A stretch of 64,000 nt of DNA, taken from positions 1 to 64,000 of the forward strand of contig MU129116.1 of assembly GCA_014904985.1 (NCBI GenBank), in the 5' to 3' direction. The notes under the pieces were generated by a model that saw only the letters and a program-made list of their open reading frames with translations, did not search any database and was not told the DNA's origin. Below are positions 1 to 10,538 of the stretch, piece after piece. Each line of letters starts with the position of its first letter. Positions within the stretch are counted from its first letter, which is position 1. The translations under genes were made by a program, and so were the position numbers. This stretch comes from Hydnum rufescens UP504. Taxonomy: Eukaryota > Basidiomycota > Agaricomycetes > Cantharellales > Hydnaceae.

Positions 1-2574
1 CCCCTTCTTCTCCGTCAGCATAACAGGTGAATCGGATAATTGCTAGTGTGCTCATGTTCACTTAGTTCCTGTATTAACTTGAAGCCCATGGTAATGGATG
101 CTTGCCTTTTTTGTTCCACAATTTGCTTCAGGCATTTAGCCAGGACCCCAGTGCGTGACTACATATGCGATTAGTTCAAGTTCCTTGATCCCGACATCAC
201 AGCAACACTGGTGGAGAAAGTTCTTGGCCAGAGGAGAGCAGCAGACCTCATGATTGGGAACTTGGGAATTAATATGAGTCCAACAACTACAATAATTCAC
301 GTACCTTTACAATAAATGCACTGATTTTGAACAGCAAGCTTCCTGCAGGAAATGGATTCACAGCATCTGCTTCATCCATGCCATCAATCAAATTAATGAT
401 GTCATCCTCATCTTCTTCAGGGTTACCGACATCAGCATTGAACGAGGCATTAGAGATCACAGTTGAAAGTCCCTTGATAATGCCCCTTGCACAAGGTTGA
501 CTGTATGTGACATACAGCTGTGACAAATAATCATTAGACAAGGAAGTAATGAGTCTAAATACCACATACCAGACTCTGTTCTCGAGTGCTTCCCAATCAT
601 GAACACTGCTCATGACAAGGAGTTCTTCCAACTCCCTCATTGCTGCGTCATTTGCACTCGCATTATCTGAGGTGATATGGCTGAGCTATGAGGTGTCAAA
701 AACTTGTTAGTCCTATACACCCTAAAAGGTGACTCCATTCTGATACCTTTTCAGGCGTTATTATGGATTTCGTTAAGTTGAAGAGATGTGCTGCCATATT
801 GGCACCCAAGTGGGAACCAGGGAGTTCCACAAATGAAATGAGCTCAGATTTAAGCTCCCAATTATCAGTAATGAAATGGGCAGTGACAGCGATATATGCC
901 TTCATAGTTGATGAAGTCCACCCATCAAATGTAAGGGATACCTTCCCAGGAGTAGACTGTACAAGACCTAAAGCCAAGGCAGAACTCGTGGTATAAAAAG
1001 TCCATACCTTAATCTGTTCCTCAAGGGATTCTTCAATTTTTCCTGCACGGGCCATAATCAACGTCATGATTTTTGTTCGTTTTGGGATATCCTTCTCGCT
1101 TGCCTTTGTGGTACCTTGCTTCATCTGGTACATCAGCATCTCATGGAAAGAGGGCAACTCTGTAATGTGTAGAGCCTTGGACAAGGTTACCATTACCAAA
1201 CACATGCAGTACCATTCAAGCAACTTACCTGATCTGTTTCAAGAATAAAATTCTCAATAAGTTGGCATAGCATGTCCGCATTCCATTGGTCCTGCCACTG
1301 CATGAGGGTGCCAAACTGTGTGATCTGAGGCTGCATCACACTATAGATACATTTGGAAGGTGAGTAATCAAAGCAGAATGGAAATAACTGACTTGTCTGT
1401 TTCCTTGCAGTCTTTGGCATTACTTGGAATGGCTTGGTTGTTCATAATGATTTTGAGGCTCTCACAATGCACTCTGTATGCTTCCCAATGCTGTCCCCCA
1501 TGTGCCGCAATATGGTTTCTCAGAGTTGACACCCCTGTTTTCACAGCAAAGTAACACTTGAGCCTCATGCTTTTTGAACCTTCCTTCTTCAACTCACTAC
1601 TAGGGTGAGTATTTTATGAAACAAAATATCTCTGCTACTCACATACACATGAGGCATGCCCAAATGAGCTCGTCTACTTGTTTGTCGGGATTTTTGTGCA
1701 CCTTGGGTTTTCCAAACATGCCATCAAGATCACGAGTAGCATTAGTTCTCTTTGGACGGTTTGCAAGGATCAATGCAGTTGATGCCTTATCTGCAGCAGC
1801 AAATTCTGCTGCCTCATCATCCTGGGTATGTGAGCCATTGTCAGCATCCGAATTACTATCATTGATACGCTGCTTCTTGGTGGCTTGTTGACCACCATGG
1901 GACTCGTCAGACAGGGTCTTGGTGTCACTACTAGATTTGGAAGGACCAGCAGCCTTCCTCTTCCCAGATTGCAAAGCCTGAGAGATTTCTGCACGCTTTC
2001 CAGTGGCCATGGTTATGGTGAGCATCTTTCTGTTGTTTGACATATTTAACGTACTAACCTTCACTTGGGTTTGTTGAACTGGATGTGAACCTGATACCTT
2101 TTCCTTCGCATTATGATTTCTGCATGGAATGATGGCCTCCCCAGCCCTGAGAGTCTTCAAGTTGTTTGGGTTGATGCCAAATGCAGCAAAGGCAGTGTGG
2201 ACCCCAGCGGGCTTTTTCGTTGCAGACACTCGGCATATATTTTTATGGGATAGAATATTCTTGGGTGCAGATTTTTTGATTGGGCACTTAGGCTGGTTGC
2301 CTACAGAGGTATGCAGCTCTTCATCAGAATCCTCATTGCCAGAATTGTACAAGAGCATTCCATGATTTGGTTTGTTCCCCAGATTTCGAGGAAAAGCATC
2401 AGCCGCAAGACGAGCCTTAGCAGCTAGTGTATTGGGGCTGACGTCCAATTCTAAGAGGGAAGCATCTTTGAAATTACCATAACGGTCCACAGCAGGCTGG
2501 TCAGGGTCCATGTGAGGGCCCTCATTATCAGACATGTTGGGTAGGAGAGAATTTTTCCCAGGCAAGGATTTCAA
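1..2574 (-). CDS. BED-type hAT transposase, multi-exon, 3' end beyond the window
   Basis: Cut-and-paste DNA transposase. Proposed exons are 2574-1643, 1599-1393, 1340-1229, 1175-747, 685-305 and 246-139. Introns 1600-1642, 1341-1392, 1176-1228, 686-746 and 247-304 (43-61 nt, GT-AG, CTCAC or CTAAC branch sites) keep one reading frame throughout. The BED zinc finger is rebuilt across the first intron: C-x2-C (WACLMC) at the end of exon 1 and H-x3-H (LRNHIAAH) in exon 2. hAT catalytic-core signatures follow: LTFDGWTSS, then ITSDNASAND across intron 4, then DVGIKELELIAYVVTHWG. A 1-base shift near 141 moves the frame to one that continues LAKCLKQIVEQKR, so this copy is frameshifted or my last exon edge is wrong. 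The dimerisation domain would lie left of base 1. The family call rests on the BED finger plus core motifs; no terminal repeat was identified. Confidence 0.82.
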
Positions 2575-2649
2575 TTATCAGAGCCTTTGGCTAGGAACAA
2601 ATATTGTAACACATTCGGAGCCTTGATTACTAGTCACCAGCCATGCCTT

Positions 2650-3239
2650 TGTGCATGATCAAGTAATTGCTCCTTCACTCACTCTTGTTCACTCTGAGGG
2701 TATCCCATCTGCCCTTGCATCTATGGCCAATGTCCTCTCAGTTTCGTTGTTGATCCCGTGTTCTATCATCGTGATATCACCATGCATTGTGCTGTGGAAT
2801 GTGATGCTCATAACAGCTCCAATTACACAATGTTTGCTGTGAACCCTAGCCAAATCTCCAAGACCTTCAATGAAGCAGCTCTTCATAAAATTTTTCGATG
2901 TCATTGCTCATTGCAGTGAAGTCCTCTTGGAGATCACAAAGTACAATGTTGAGGTGCAATGTCATTCTCCTACTACCATCCTCATAGCTATACACTGGTT
3001 TTATAGGCTCTCAATGTGTTGGTGCCAGAGACTTACTGGCTCTTCAATCGCTCATAAATGTTCTCAACTATCTCAAGAAAGGGGATATTGATATCCAGGT
3101 GCTATTCTTTCCAAGTCTGTTTTGTTCTCTTCAGCTAATGCTTTGTCGCAGCTTAAGAAGACCTTTTCCATTGATTGGGTTAAAGAAATGCTTCAAGAAA
3201 TCGTCCACAATTGTATTACAGCTGCTCGCCAGAAGCAAG
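2650..3239 (+). pseudogene. fatty acid synthase beta-subunit fragment (malonyl/palmitoyl transferase domain)
   Basis: Degraded piece of the fungal type I fatty acid synthase beta chain. Read across at least three frame changes it gives [12 protein letters not shown], then [69 protein letters not shown] and LKKTFSIDWVKEML. These line up in order with the end of the malonyl/palmitoyl-transferase domain (known pattern: VFYRGMTMQ, NPSRV, YNVENQQYVAAGDL, NVLNFIK). No start, no other FAS domain and no intact frame are present, so it is a pseudogene fragment. It stops where a LINE (ATG)n tail begins. Its last about 90 bases recur at 17266-17352 on the other strand, so the piece was duplicated together with the LINE. 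Confidence 0.8.
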
Positions 3240-4664
3240 GATGATGATGATGATGATGATGAATATATCGATATTTAGCCTGCACTCCCAAGGGGTGCCA
3301 AGGGCAGGGGACCAAAAGTCCAGGGGGTATTGTACATAGACTGAAGAGGAAATAAAAATAGAGAAGATGTCCATGACCGCAGACCTCCAGACCCTTTGAC
3401 CTGAGATACCACACCCAATACCAAATGGAGTCCTCATTTACATGGTGTCTGCTTCACACTTTCGTCGATGGGATCGTAACTGAGATCGGAAGCAGCCTTC
3501 ATCAGCGGGTTGTCTTGTATCATAGGGAATCATTATTTGGATGACTTTTTCTTGTATGCTCCACTGAGGTCAATGAACTTAGAAGTGTGCTCAGATCCCA
3601 TGTCAGTTCTGAAGAGATCAGTGATGTTAATTATGCCTTCTGAGTCCAGGAGTAGGGGTCTCCAGTCATCATACAGGGAGCAGTCTAGGAGGATGTGGGT
3701 TTGTGTTTTGAGGTGTTCCCTGCAGCAGCATGTCTCGTTTTCATCTGGTACAAAACATCTATAGTATTGGCCTGTGAAGGCATGTCCCATACGGCATTGG
3801 ACTAGTCAGCTGAATGATTTTTGCAAGAGTGATTTGAATGGTTTGCTAAGACGCAGAAGTGGGGGGTTGACGTTGCACATAGAATACTCTGTGGGCCAGT
3901 TTTGTGAGGGATCGTTCGCCCATCGTAGTTGCCAGTCTTTGAGCAGGTGTTGGTTGTTCAAGTTGCCGACATATGTGTTAGATGCTGAGTATGGGTATAT
4001 GGAGGGGAGGACTGATCCGCTTTTCGCTAGGGTGTCAGCTTTCTCGTTGCCCCTGATCTTGTGGTGACCCAGGACCCATTTCAACTTGATTTTGCACACT
4101 GGGCATTGGCCATCCCCAGTCTCTGAGGGGCTAGTGAGAGAGGCATTAGCTCTCATATGCCAGCCTGTGGGACACGAGTTGACATACCTTGATAGACGAC
4201 ATGATCGTCACCATCGTCATCATGATAGTCAAGTTCAGATTGCAGGCTACCTATCGATCAGGATAAAGGCACAGTGGTTTCTGATGAGTCTGCACCAAAG
4301 GAAGAGGGCAGAGACTGAGTAGTGAAGGAAAGAGATGAATTCGGGGATATGTCATGGATATATATGCATTTTGATCCTCTGCTGCAAGATCCTTCACAGA
4401 AATACGGGCAGAGCTTCGCTGTCAACCAGACACCAACCATAAGCATACACCTATAGGGTGATAAGAGTTGGGGCCTAGGTTGGGTAGATCCACTGCAATA
4501 TAATGGGTTTGTTGTTGTCTGATGTGGCCTCACTTCTGCCTGTTGTCAATGCACTAACACCAGCAGGGGATGGGTGTCTAAATAAGCAGGTGCCTCCATG
4601 TTTGCACTCCCCAGCCAAGTACAACTTGCAGTCAGTCGACCCTCCAGAATGAGATCCTTGGTGA
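3149..4664. repeat. left arm of a 1.5-kb inverted duplication (FAS tail + LINE)
   Basis: Near-identical in inverted orientation to 15833-17352: all LINE reading frames recur with practically unchanged products. The clearest difference is the trinucleotide tail (seven versus eight repeated codons). Homology starts inside the FAS fragment at 3149 and ends at 4664. The pair encloses 11.2 kb. Confidence 0.85.
3240..4664 (-). mobile_element. LINE (non-LTR retrotransposon) 3' end, 5'-truncated, copy 1
   Basis: On the minus strand, 4156-3806 encodes the tail of an RNase H domain (WVLGHHKIRGNEKADTLAKS, the usual GH...GNExADxLA block). 3790-3533 encodes the C-terminal Cys/His region (GHAFTGQYYRCFVP, CCCREHLKTQTHILLDC) and ends AYKKKSSK. 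The 3' UTR follows and the element finishes in a CAT/ATG trinucleotide run at about 3240-3262, the usual kind of LINE tail. Reverse transcriptase and everything upstream are missing because the copy ends abruptly at 4664. The tail abuts the FAS fragment, so the LINE probably inserted there. Confidence 0.75.
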
Positions 4665-4693
4665 CCTCAATCTTGAGTTCGTATCCGCCCTGG

Positions 4694-5760
4694 TGTTGGA
4701 GGGATAAATCCCTACACCATAGAATCCTCATCCTTGGCCCATTTTCCCTATGAACGAATCAATTATATGTCACTGCGCTCATTTAATTATATCGCCATTC
4801 GTTTATTCATGAAATCAATTGGATTCCTACCCTTTCCAACCCATAATATTGCCTCATTCCTTTACCATGTCCACCAGTCAATTTATTGACTATCTGCCAG
4901 ACTTCAACAGTCCTCATCAAAAAGGGGCAGTTTATGCCCTACTTCAAGTCCATTTTCTTTGGACAAGGCAATTCAACTTGCCATCTTTCTTCAAGACTGG
5001 GTGACTTGCCTGCTCTTCCAAGTCATCCTACTGCCTTAAGGGCGACAGATTGTGATTATGTAATGATGTGGACAGGGCCTAGTTCCAATTCTGGACTTGT
5101 GGATTCGTCACATGATCCAGGTAGGGGCTGCACTACTCTGAAGGAGTATTTTTCGAATTTCTCTGTCATTTTTGATCGGATCGACTCAAAACGACCGCTC
5201 CCAGAAAGATACGAATCATACCTATCGAACGGTACCAAACATGAAACAAACAGATCAAAAGTGCGGTCCCTGTAACAATATCTTGCCATGATTCATACTC
5301 TAAAGGAGTATTTCTTGATTTTCGAAGCCAATTCTTATCTGATTCGTTCGTGAGTACCACGCCCTGAAAGCTGTTAAAAATGCGCATCGAACGGTACTAA
5401 GGGCAAAACGAGCGGACGCGAACTCCATTTTTCACAAGACAACTCCCTCCCCATGACTCCCCCTTTGCTCCACCATTCAAAATAGTGAATTACTTCTGGC
5501 CCTCTTATGTCTGATGGAGAAGACCCTCAGGGAGACCTATTCCACTTTTCCTTAAGGGAACTTGTCCAGGTTTGAAGGAGAAATAGCATGTAATGTGTCA
5601 ATCTCCCCTTTTATCTTGAAATTGGAATATCTCCATCGGTTTTGAAGATTTTAACTTTATTTCTTTTTCTTTGTGTGTCCCTTAAGTCCGACTTTTTCAC
5701 TTTCTATTGAGTCGAAGTCTGGATTGTATATTAGGTGCAGCTAGCACACAAATTCATTAG
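4694..5760 (+). repeat. LTR-like repeat (family shared with 33000-33690 and 35220-35511)
   Basis: Starts TGTTGGAGGGATAAATCCC and is present again at 11118-12180. Its first about 400 bases are found inverted at 35511-35265 and its later part inverted at 33690-33000, each as diverged copies. Inside, a module ending CGCATCGAACGGTACYAA occurs twice. The TG start and dispersed copies fit a long terminal repeat, but I could not fix the 3' end or a target duplication. The right boundary given is only where I stop recognising homology. Confidence 0.5.
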
Positions 5761-6129
5761 TTCTCCCCCTCCCTCCAGTTTGAAGCTCCTTGAACAGCTG
5801 CTGGTCCCTGGGTGATTTCTCACTACAAAAAGCGAATTCTAACTACACTTTGACTAAGGTCTCAAGAAGAGATTCTTAGGGTGTGGTAATTTGACTGAAA
5901 GACACATTCTCACTTAATTGCTTGGGCTTTGTTGGCTCACTGCAATTTCCCCTGTTCAAAAGACCTTCCCCCACTCGAACCTGAACATCCGGATTAGATC
6001 TGTGATCCCCTCTTTCGTCCCTGGCTCAACATCGTGGACAGTAGTTGGATTGGTTTAATAACCATCCTGCTTACACCAGAGAAGGGAGAAGAACTGTCCC
6101 TCAACAAGTAGTCTCATAACCAGACCCTG

Positions 6130-7267
6130 TTATGAGAGGTGTCCAGTTTAGGTTGTCCTCAGTCCTGGTCTTCACATTGTGTCGACAAGCTCAGATCGTT
6201 ACTCAGTATGGGTTATTCCGGTGCTCTCAGCAAGCACACCACTCTCATCTGGTGCTGCCTCCAGAGGTGGTGGCAGTGGCGGTCGATCCAATAGCCCCCA
6301 AGCAGATGCAGCTGTCCCAGCTCGGCCACCCTCAATGTCCCAACGCAAGTCACTCAAAGACATGTTTGCACCTAGGGAAGAAGGTGCATGCTCAACCCTC
6401 CATTTTCAACTATTTATGTTGCATGCAGCCCTCAACTCATTTTCTTCCACACAGCTGGATGTTCATTATTCAGGACTCTCGCTGTGAGTGGTGTTGAAAT
6501 TGGGCTCAACCAAGAGGAAGAGGAAGACATTTACCCAATAGCAACTACAACTATCAACCAGACTTTGGTGGTGGCAGCAGTAGCACCAATCACAGCGGCC
6601 CCTGCCCCTGTATTCCGCAATGAAGTGGTACTATTTGACTGTTCAAGCCCTATGTTTTTCCCGATTCTGCCCTCAGACCATAACACGAGTTTGTGAGATG
6701 CCAAGTCGAATTGTACATGCGCTATCTTGATGTGGATCCATGCGAATGAACGCATACTGTGAACAAGGAGAAATCCAACATCCAGGCACTCCAAGATAAG
6801 CTGGATGCCATCAACTGTGAGCATGGTGATGCCTACATCAATGGGATTCAACCTGTCTTCAAGCCTCTTAAGGCTTGCCATTTTGATCCTCTTGGAACTG
6901 GGTTTGACAGGATGCCCTCATCATGTGGTACGATATCTTGCATGGCTGTATCTCTACTGTTGATTGCAGGATCACTGACAAGTCTCTCTTGGAGTACATG
7001 CAGTACTATGTTGACTGTTGCAATCCTGGTCATGGAGAAACATACCAGCTGGGCAAAGAATTCAGCCAACAACTCATTAACAACTGCCAGGAGGCTCTTG
7101 GAGAGCCTCCATTGTACAAAGACAGTGCATGCAATTTATTGTTATGGGTGAATAAAACTAACACTGCACGTGGTTTCAGTGATGTTCCCTATCGCTCCTC
7201 ACATGGAAGTGACACCTGCCAGGCTGGTCAGACACTTCCATTGATCTCAAAAGGCATGTCATTTTGA
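6130..7267 (+). pseudogene. unrecognised broken coding region, copy 1
   Basis: Open stretches in changing frames: a Ser/Gly/Pro-rich part (6179-6487), an acidic part beginning about 6500 (NQEEEEDIYPIATTTINQ), a stretch with MRYLDVDPCE then a stop then THTVNKEKSNIQALQ, and 6923-7267 (MWYDILHGCISTVDC, QYYVDCCNPGHGE). The second copy at 12550-13680 has the same pieces with different one-base indels, so some breaks are copy-specific. I recognise no family. It sits downstream of an LTR-like repeat, so it may be transposon cargo. Confidence 0.35.
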
Positions 7268-7269
7268 TA

Positions 7270-7745
7270 TTTGTATAGGACCTAATAGGCCTGTGTTCTC
7301 TTTGATATCAAATATTGATCAAAATGGGCCTTTATATCAAACAAGTGCAGTTTGACATAGTTTTGACATCAATTTGAGATCAAAGTGGGGACTTGGAACT
7401 TTTACTTGTAGAACTCTGCAATACCACTGGCTGACCTGTCAATTGCCTAATATCCTAAATAGGAAATTATGTAATGCACCCAAAAAAGCAGTGACATAAT
7501 TGTGCACAACAATAATATTACATAATATTAAATTACATAATTAGTTGATGATATAATTAAATATATTATATAATACCTATTACCTAATATACATATTACC
7601 TAATTGATTACATAATCCAGGTTGCATTACTACACCAGTGCTGACAAGAGGGGGCACCCCTGCCCCAGACCAACTCAAGGGGTGGGGGAGGGGGTAGAGG
7701 GGCCACCAGGGGGACAGGGGCCCCTGGGTGTACACTTAGGGGGAT
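7270..7745. repeat. AT-rich and GC-rich low-complexity tract
   Basis: 7270-7400 has repeated TTTGAGATCAAA-like words, as also seen at 30060-30190. 7450-7640 is built from ATTACATAAT/ATTACCTAAT words. 7650-7745 is G/C-rich with runs of G. No gene seen. Repeated at 13690-14160. Confidence 0.5.
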
Positions 7746-7746
7746 C

Positions 7747-7890
7747 CTATAATGGGGGGACAATGGGTTAGTTCAAAAAATCAATAGTAGTGCAAAAAGG
7801 GCAGCCAGAGGCTGCCCTTTTTGTACTAGAGTAGCTAAAGTTACAATAACATACCTTAACACCACACCCCAGTCTATACTGGGGTGTGGT
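7747..7890 (-). repeat. hairpin-bearing intron (7747-7854) plus adjoining exon palindrome, unit 1
   Basis: Read on the minus strand: palindrome ACCACACCCCAGT/ACTGGGGTGTGGT (7861-7873 with 7878-7890, 13 bp perfect), 6 nt, donor GTATGT at 7854, hairpin with 18-bp arms at 7789-7806 and 7810-7827 (one G.U pair), branch-like AACTAAC, acceptor ATTATAG at 7747. Length 108 nt. The same plan recurs at 10088, 10411, 10649, 14160 and 50095. Splice signals are consensus, but no intact reading frame joins the flanks. It is a predicted intron, not a proven one. Confidence 0.6.
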
Positions 7891-8059
7891 GGCTTGTCCT
7901 GGGCTCTTGGTGGATGGAGGTGGTGTGGTGTCGCGCAACAGAAAAAAATTGCTGGCAATTGCCAGTAAATTGAACCCGGGACTCAACACCGGCAGTTGCC
8001 CAGTTTCAAAGGCAAGCCACCTGCTGCTATGAAAAAGCCTAAATGCAGTAACCAGATAG

Positions 8060-8500
8060 ACCAATATAAAAGGGTGCATTAGATAATATTCTGTAATAAC
8101 TTTGGATAATATCCCATTACATAATACAGTGATTCCCATTAAAAAAAGCCTAAATGCAGAAATTGGATGAAGTACATCCAAATAAGTGCTAAGCAGATCA
8201 TTCTGAAATTTGGTGCATGATTAGAGACTACTTCTATGCAAATCATACTAAAATTTCAGCCAGATCCATTCATTAATTACAGAGCTATAAGGACAATAAG
8301 TTTAAATATTGAAAATAAATTTACTCCCCCCACAGACAAGGTATGGACTTGAAATTTGACATGGGGTATGACCACATAATTAACTAAACATGTGCCAAGA
8401 ATCAGCTTATTCTGTTTGCTTCTAGGTATTCAACTCCCAGTTCAGGCAAAAAAAGAACAAAAGCTACCATGAATGTTAAACAGTTTAAAATAGATGTGAA
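8060..8500. repeat. dispersed noncoding repeat shared with 63260-64000
   Basis: Blocks such as AAAAAAGCCTAAATGC, GAAATTGGATGAAGTACATCC, ATTCTGAAATTTGG and AAAATTTCAGCC occur in the same order at 63300-63640, and again in part at 63850-64000. Also present in the duplicated copy at 14470-14900. No coding potential seen. Confidence 0.6.
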
Positions 8501-8700
8501 CTGGGTGGAATAGGCTTATAATATTATAACCCTGACTATATCTGAAAATGGAATCAATTGGATGTGTGGAAGTGGCTGAAATTGAGGGGGAGGGGAAGAA
8601 AGATCAAAAGTCCATTACATAAGATGTAGAGCAGGGGTGGCTCTGATATTACATCACTGAGTTAATACATATGTGGGGAGTGCACATGACAGATATCAGC

Positions 8701-9727
8701 CCAACTGGACTCCATTTAGGGAGTGCTCCACAGGCCTCCCCCCTAAACAACAATTTCCTCCCCAGAGCCTTCCATCCATCCAATTGCCTTGAAAATGCAC
8801 ACTTAGGTCATCCAAACACATCTATAACATCCCTCAAACTTTCAAATTCATGGCTCCAGTGCCAGAGTCTCCATAATATTTTCAAGTTTCACTGAAATAC
8901 ACCCTCCAGTTGGGACACTTCCAAAGCTCCAATCACTCTGATTTTTTGTAGGCCACACCTGCTCACCATTTGAGCCTCAGCCCCCAAATTTCAGCCCATT
9001 CTGAGGACTTTTGATATCTGTCACATGACCAAGATCTTTCCCTCCCCCTGCTTCACTCAGTCCTCTAGTTCATATGGACTTTGTTGCCATCTGGAGTAGT
9101 AGCATGTGACAGTGTATGATTCAAATTTCAAGATATTCCATGCAATATTCATGGAGTTATTCAAGAAACATTCTAGATCAATTCAATTTGGGGGTCAGAA
9201 CAGCAGTATTTCCACTAAATACTGCTGTTCTGACCCCCAAATTGAATTGATCTAGAATGTTTCTTGAATAACTCCATGAATATTGCATGGAATATCTTGA
9301 AATTTGAATCATACACTGTCACACACTACTACTCCAGATGGCAACAAAGTCCATATGAACTAGAGGACTGAGTGAAGCAGGGGGAGGGGAAGATCTTGGT
9401 CATGTGACAGATATCAAAAGTCCTCAGAATGGGCTGAAATTTGGGGGCTGAGGCTCAAATGGTGAGCAGGTGTGGCCTACAAAAAATCAGAGTGATTGGA
9501 GCTTTGGAAGTGTCCCAACTGGAGGGTGTATTTCAGTGAAACTTGAAAATATTATGGAGACTCTGGCACTGGAGCCATGAATTTGAAAGTTTGAGGGATG
9601 TTATAGATGTGTTTGGATGACCTAAGTGTGCATTTTCAAGGGAATTGCATGGATGGAAGGCTCTGGGGGGGAAATTGTTGTTTAGGGGGGAGGCCTGTGG
9701 AGCACTCCCTAAATGGAGTCCAGTTGG
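8701..9727. repeat. foldback palindrome, 511-bp arms, 5-nt loop
   Basis: 8701-9211 and 9217-9727 are inverted copies of each other with very few mismatches and a loop of CCACT. The outer edges read CCAACTGGACTCC and its complement. Either a foldback/MITE-like element or an inverted duplication fixed at a hairpin. No ORF of note inside. The duplicated copy (15091-15832) has lost the outer half of its right arm. Confidence 0.85.
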
Positions 9728-9869
9728 CAGCCCTGGCTATAAGATTATAGGCTAAAAACCCATGAAGCTCCTGTGATAATTCATGCTATCCCAGGGATAG
9801 CATATGATTACTAATATTCAAATACTATTATTATTATTATTATTATTGATTTATTTATTATACACATAC

Positions 9870-9995
9870 ATCTGGTGAGCCAATGGCTCACCAGTACCAC
9901 ACAAAGAGCAGCCAGAGCAGCTCCTTCTGTGCGACTGTATCTAATACAATAAAAAAGACCTTTCACTAACACACCCACCGCAGCGGGTGTCATTC
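9870..9995 (-). repeat. degenerate hairpin-intron unit
   Basis: A GGTGAGCC/GGCTCACC-type palindrome at 9872-9894, a damaged hairpin with GAGCAGC and GCAGCTC words (9905-9935), and an exon palindrome ACACCC/GGGTGT (9971-9990) sit in the same order as the better units. The donor is GTCTTT (9959), a poor one, and the acceptor is not clear. Confidence 0.4.
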
Positions 9996-10087
9996 CTGTG
10001 TTACTCGCCCGCCATTTGTCAGGTCATCGCTCACCGGGGTTTCATTTACCGGGATGTCATTCGCTGGGTTTGGGGATGGGGGCTGGG

Positions 10088-10191
10088 CTACGATAAACAA
10101 TACATTAGTTACAAGTCAAAGCAGCACAAAAAGAGCAGCCATGGCTGCTCCTTTTATGCTGCTGTAATGTATAGAAACTCAAAAAACATAC
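10088..10191 (-). repeat. hairpin-bearing intron, unit 3
   Basis: Minus strand: donor GTATGT at 10191, hairpin arms 10143-10163 and 10120-10140 (21 bp, two mismatches), branch TAACTAAT (10102-10111), acceptor ATCGTAG at 10088. Length 104 nt. The preceding exon ends with a CCCAC/GTGGG palindrome at about 10203-10224. The exon that follows (10087-9960) consists of a degenerate 15-bp repeat of the type AATGANAYCCCGGT, which codes for five-residue repeats such as NDIPV, NETPV. Confidence 0.6.
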
Positions 10192-10410
10192 CTTAAATGA
10201 ACACACCCACCCCAGTGGGTGTGGTTCATATGTCTGTCGTTGGCTGGGGTTCCACTTGGGGGAACCCCATTCTGCGGTTTCATTCAGGGGGTTTGGCTTG
10301 TGGGCCTTCGTTCGGCAGTTTTGGGATCGCGGGGCTTCGCTCAGTGGGTTTGGGATCGTGTGCGGTCATGGGGTTTGGGGTTGTGGTTCATGCAGGTTCA
10401 AGTCCCAGAT

Positions 10411-10538
10411 CTAGAAAAATAAAGATGTTAGTTAAATATTAAAGCATCACAAGAAGAGCAGCTTACGCTGCTCTTCTTGTGCCACAAAAAAAAATACTCA
10501 TCTTGTAGTACCACACCCGCTGCCATGGGTGTGGTACT
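10411..10538 (-). repeat. hairpin-bearing intron with mutated donor, unit 4
   Basis: Minus strand: exon palindrome AGTACCACACCC/GGGTGTGGTACT (10507-10518, 10527-10538, 12 bp perfect). A donor at 10501 now reads ATGAGT instead of GTGAGT. The 15-bp perfect hairpin is at 10448-10462/10467-10481 with a 4-nt loop. The branch is TTTAACTAAC and the acceptor TTTTTCTAG at 10411. The hairpin has a G-C pair where other units have A-T. Confidence 0.6.

Larger units (their letters stand above)
4665..9456 (+). repeat. 4.8-kb direct duplication, copy 1
   Basis: The same order of sequence recurs at 11090-15832: LTR-like repeat, broken coding region, AT-rich tract, hairpin intron, foldback palindrome. The copies differ mainly by many one-base length changes in homopolymers and few substitutions, for example around 5447 versus 11872 and 6260 versus 12680. 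The other copy stops inside the right arm of the palindrome. Confidence 0.85.

Noticed and set aside
763..1248. Plus-strand ORFs opposite the hAT transposase
   Set aside because: They are antisense shadows; the minus-strand exons keep frame through five introns and show hAT motifs.
3193..3437. Poly-His ORFs on the minus strand
   Set aside because: The His run is just the CAT trinucleotide tail of the LINE.
4886..5275. 129-residue plus-strand ORF and its minus partner (5056-5289)
   Set aside because: They lie in a repeat that occurs in several orientations, have no domain, and the open frames are lost in diverged copies.
7660..7745. GC-rich run as a quadruplex or CpG-like regulatory element
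   Set aside because: Its G runs also occur in the duplicate with changed lengths; nothing beyond composition supports a function.
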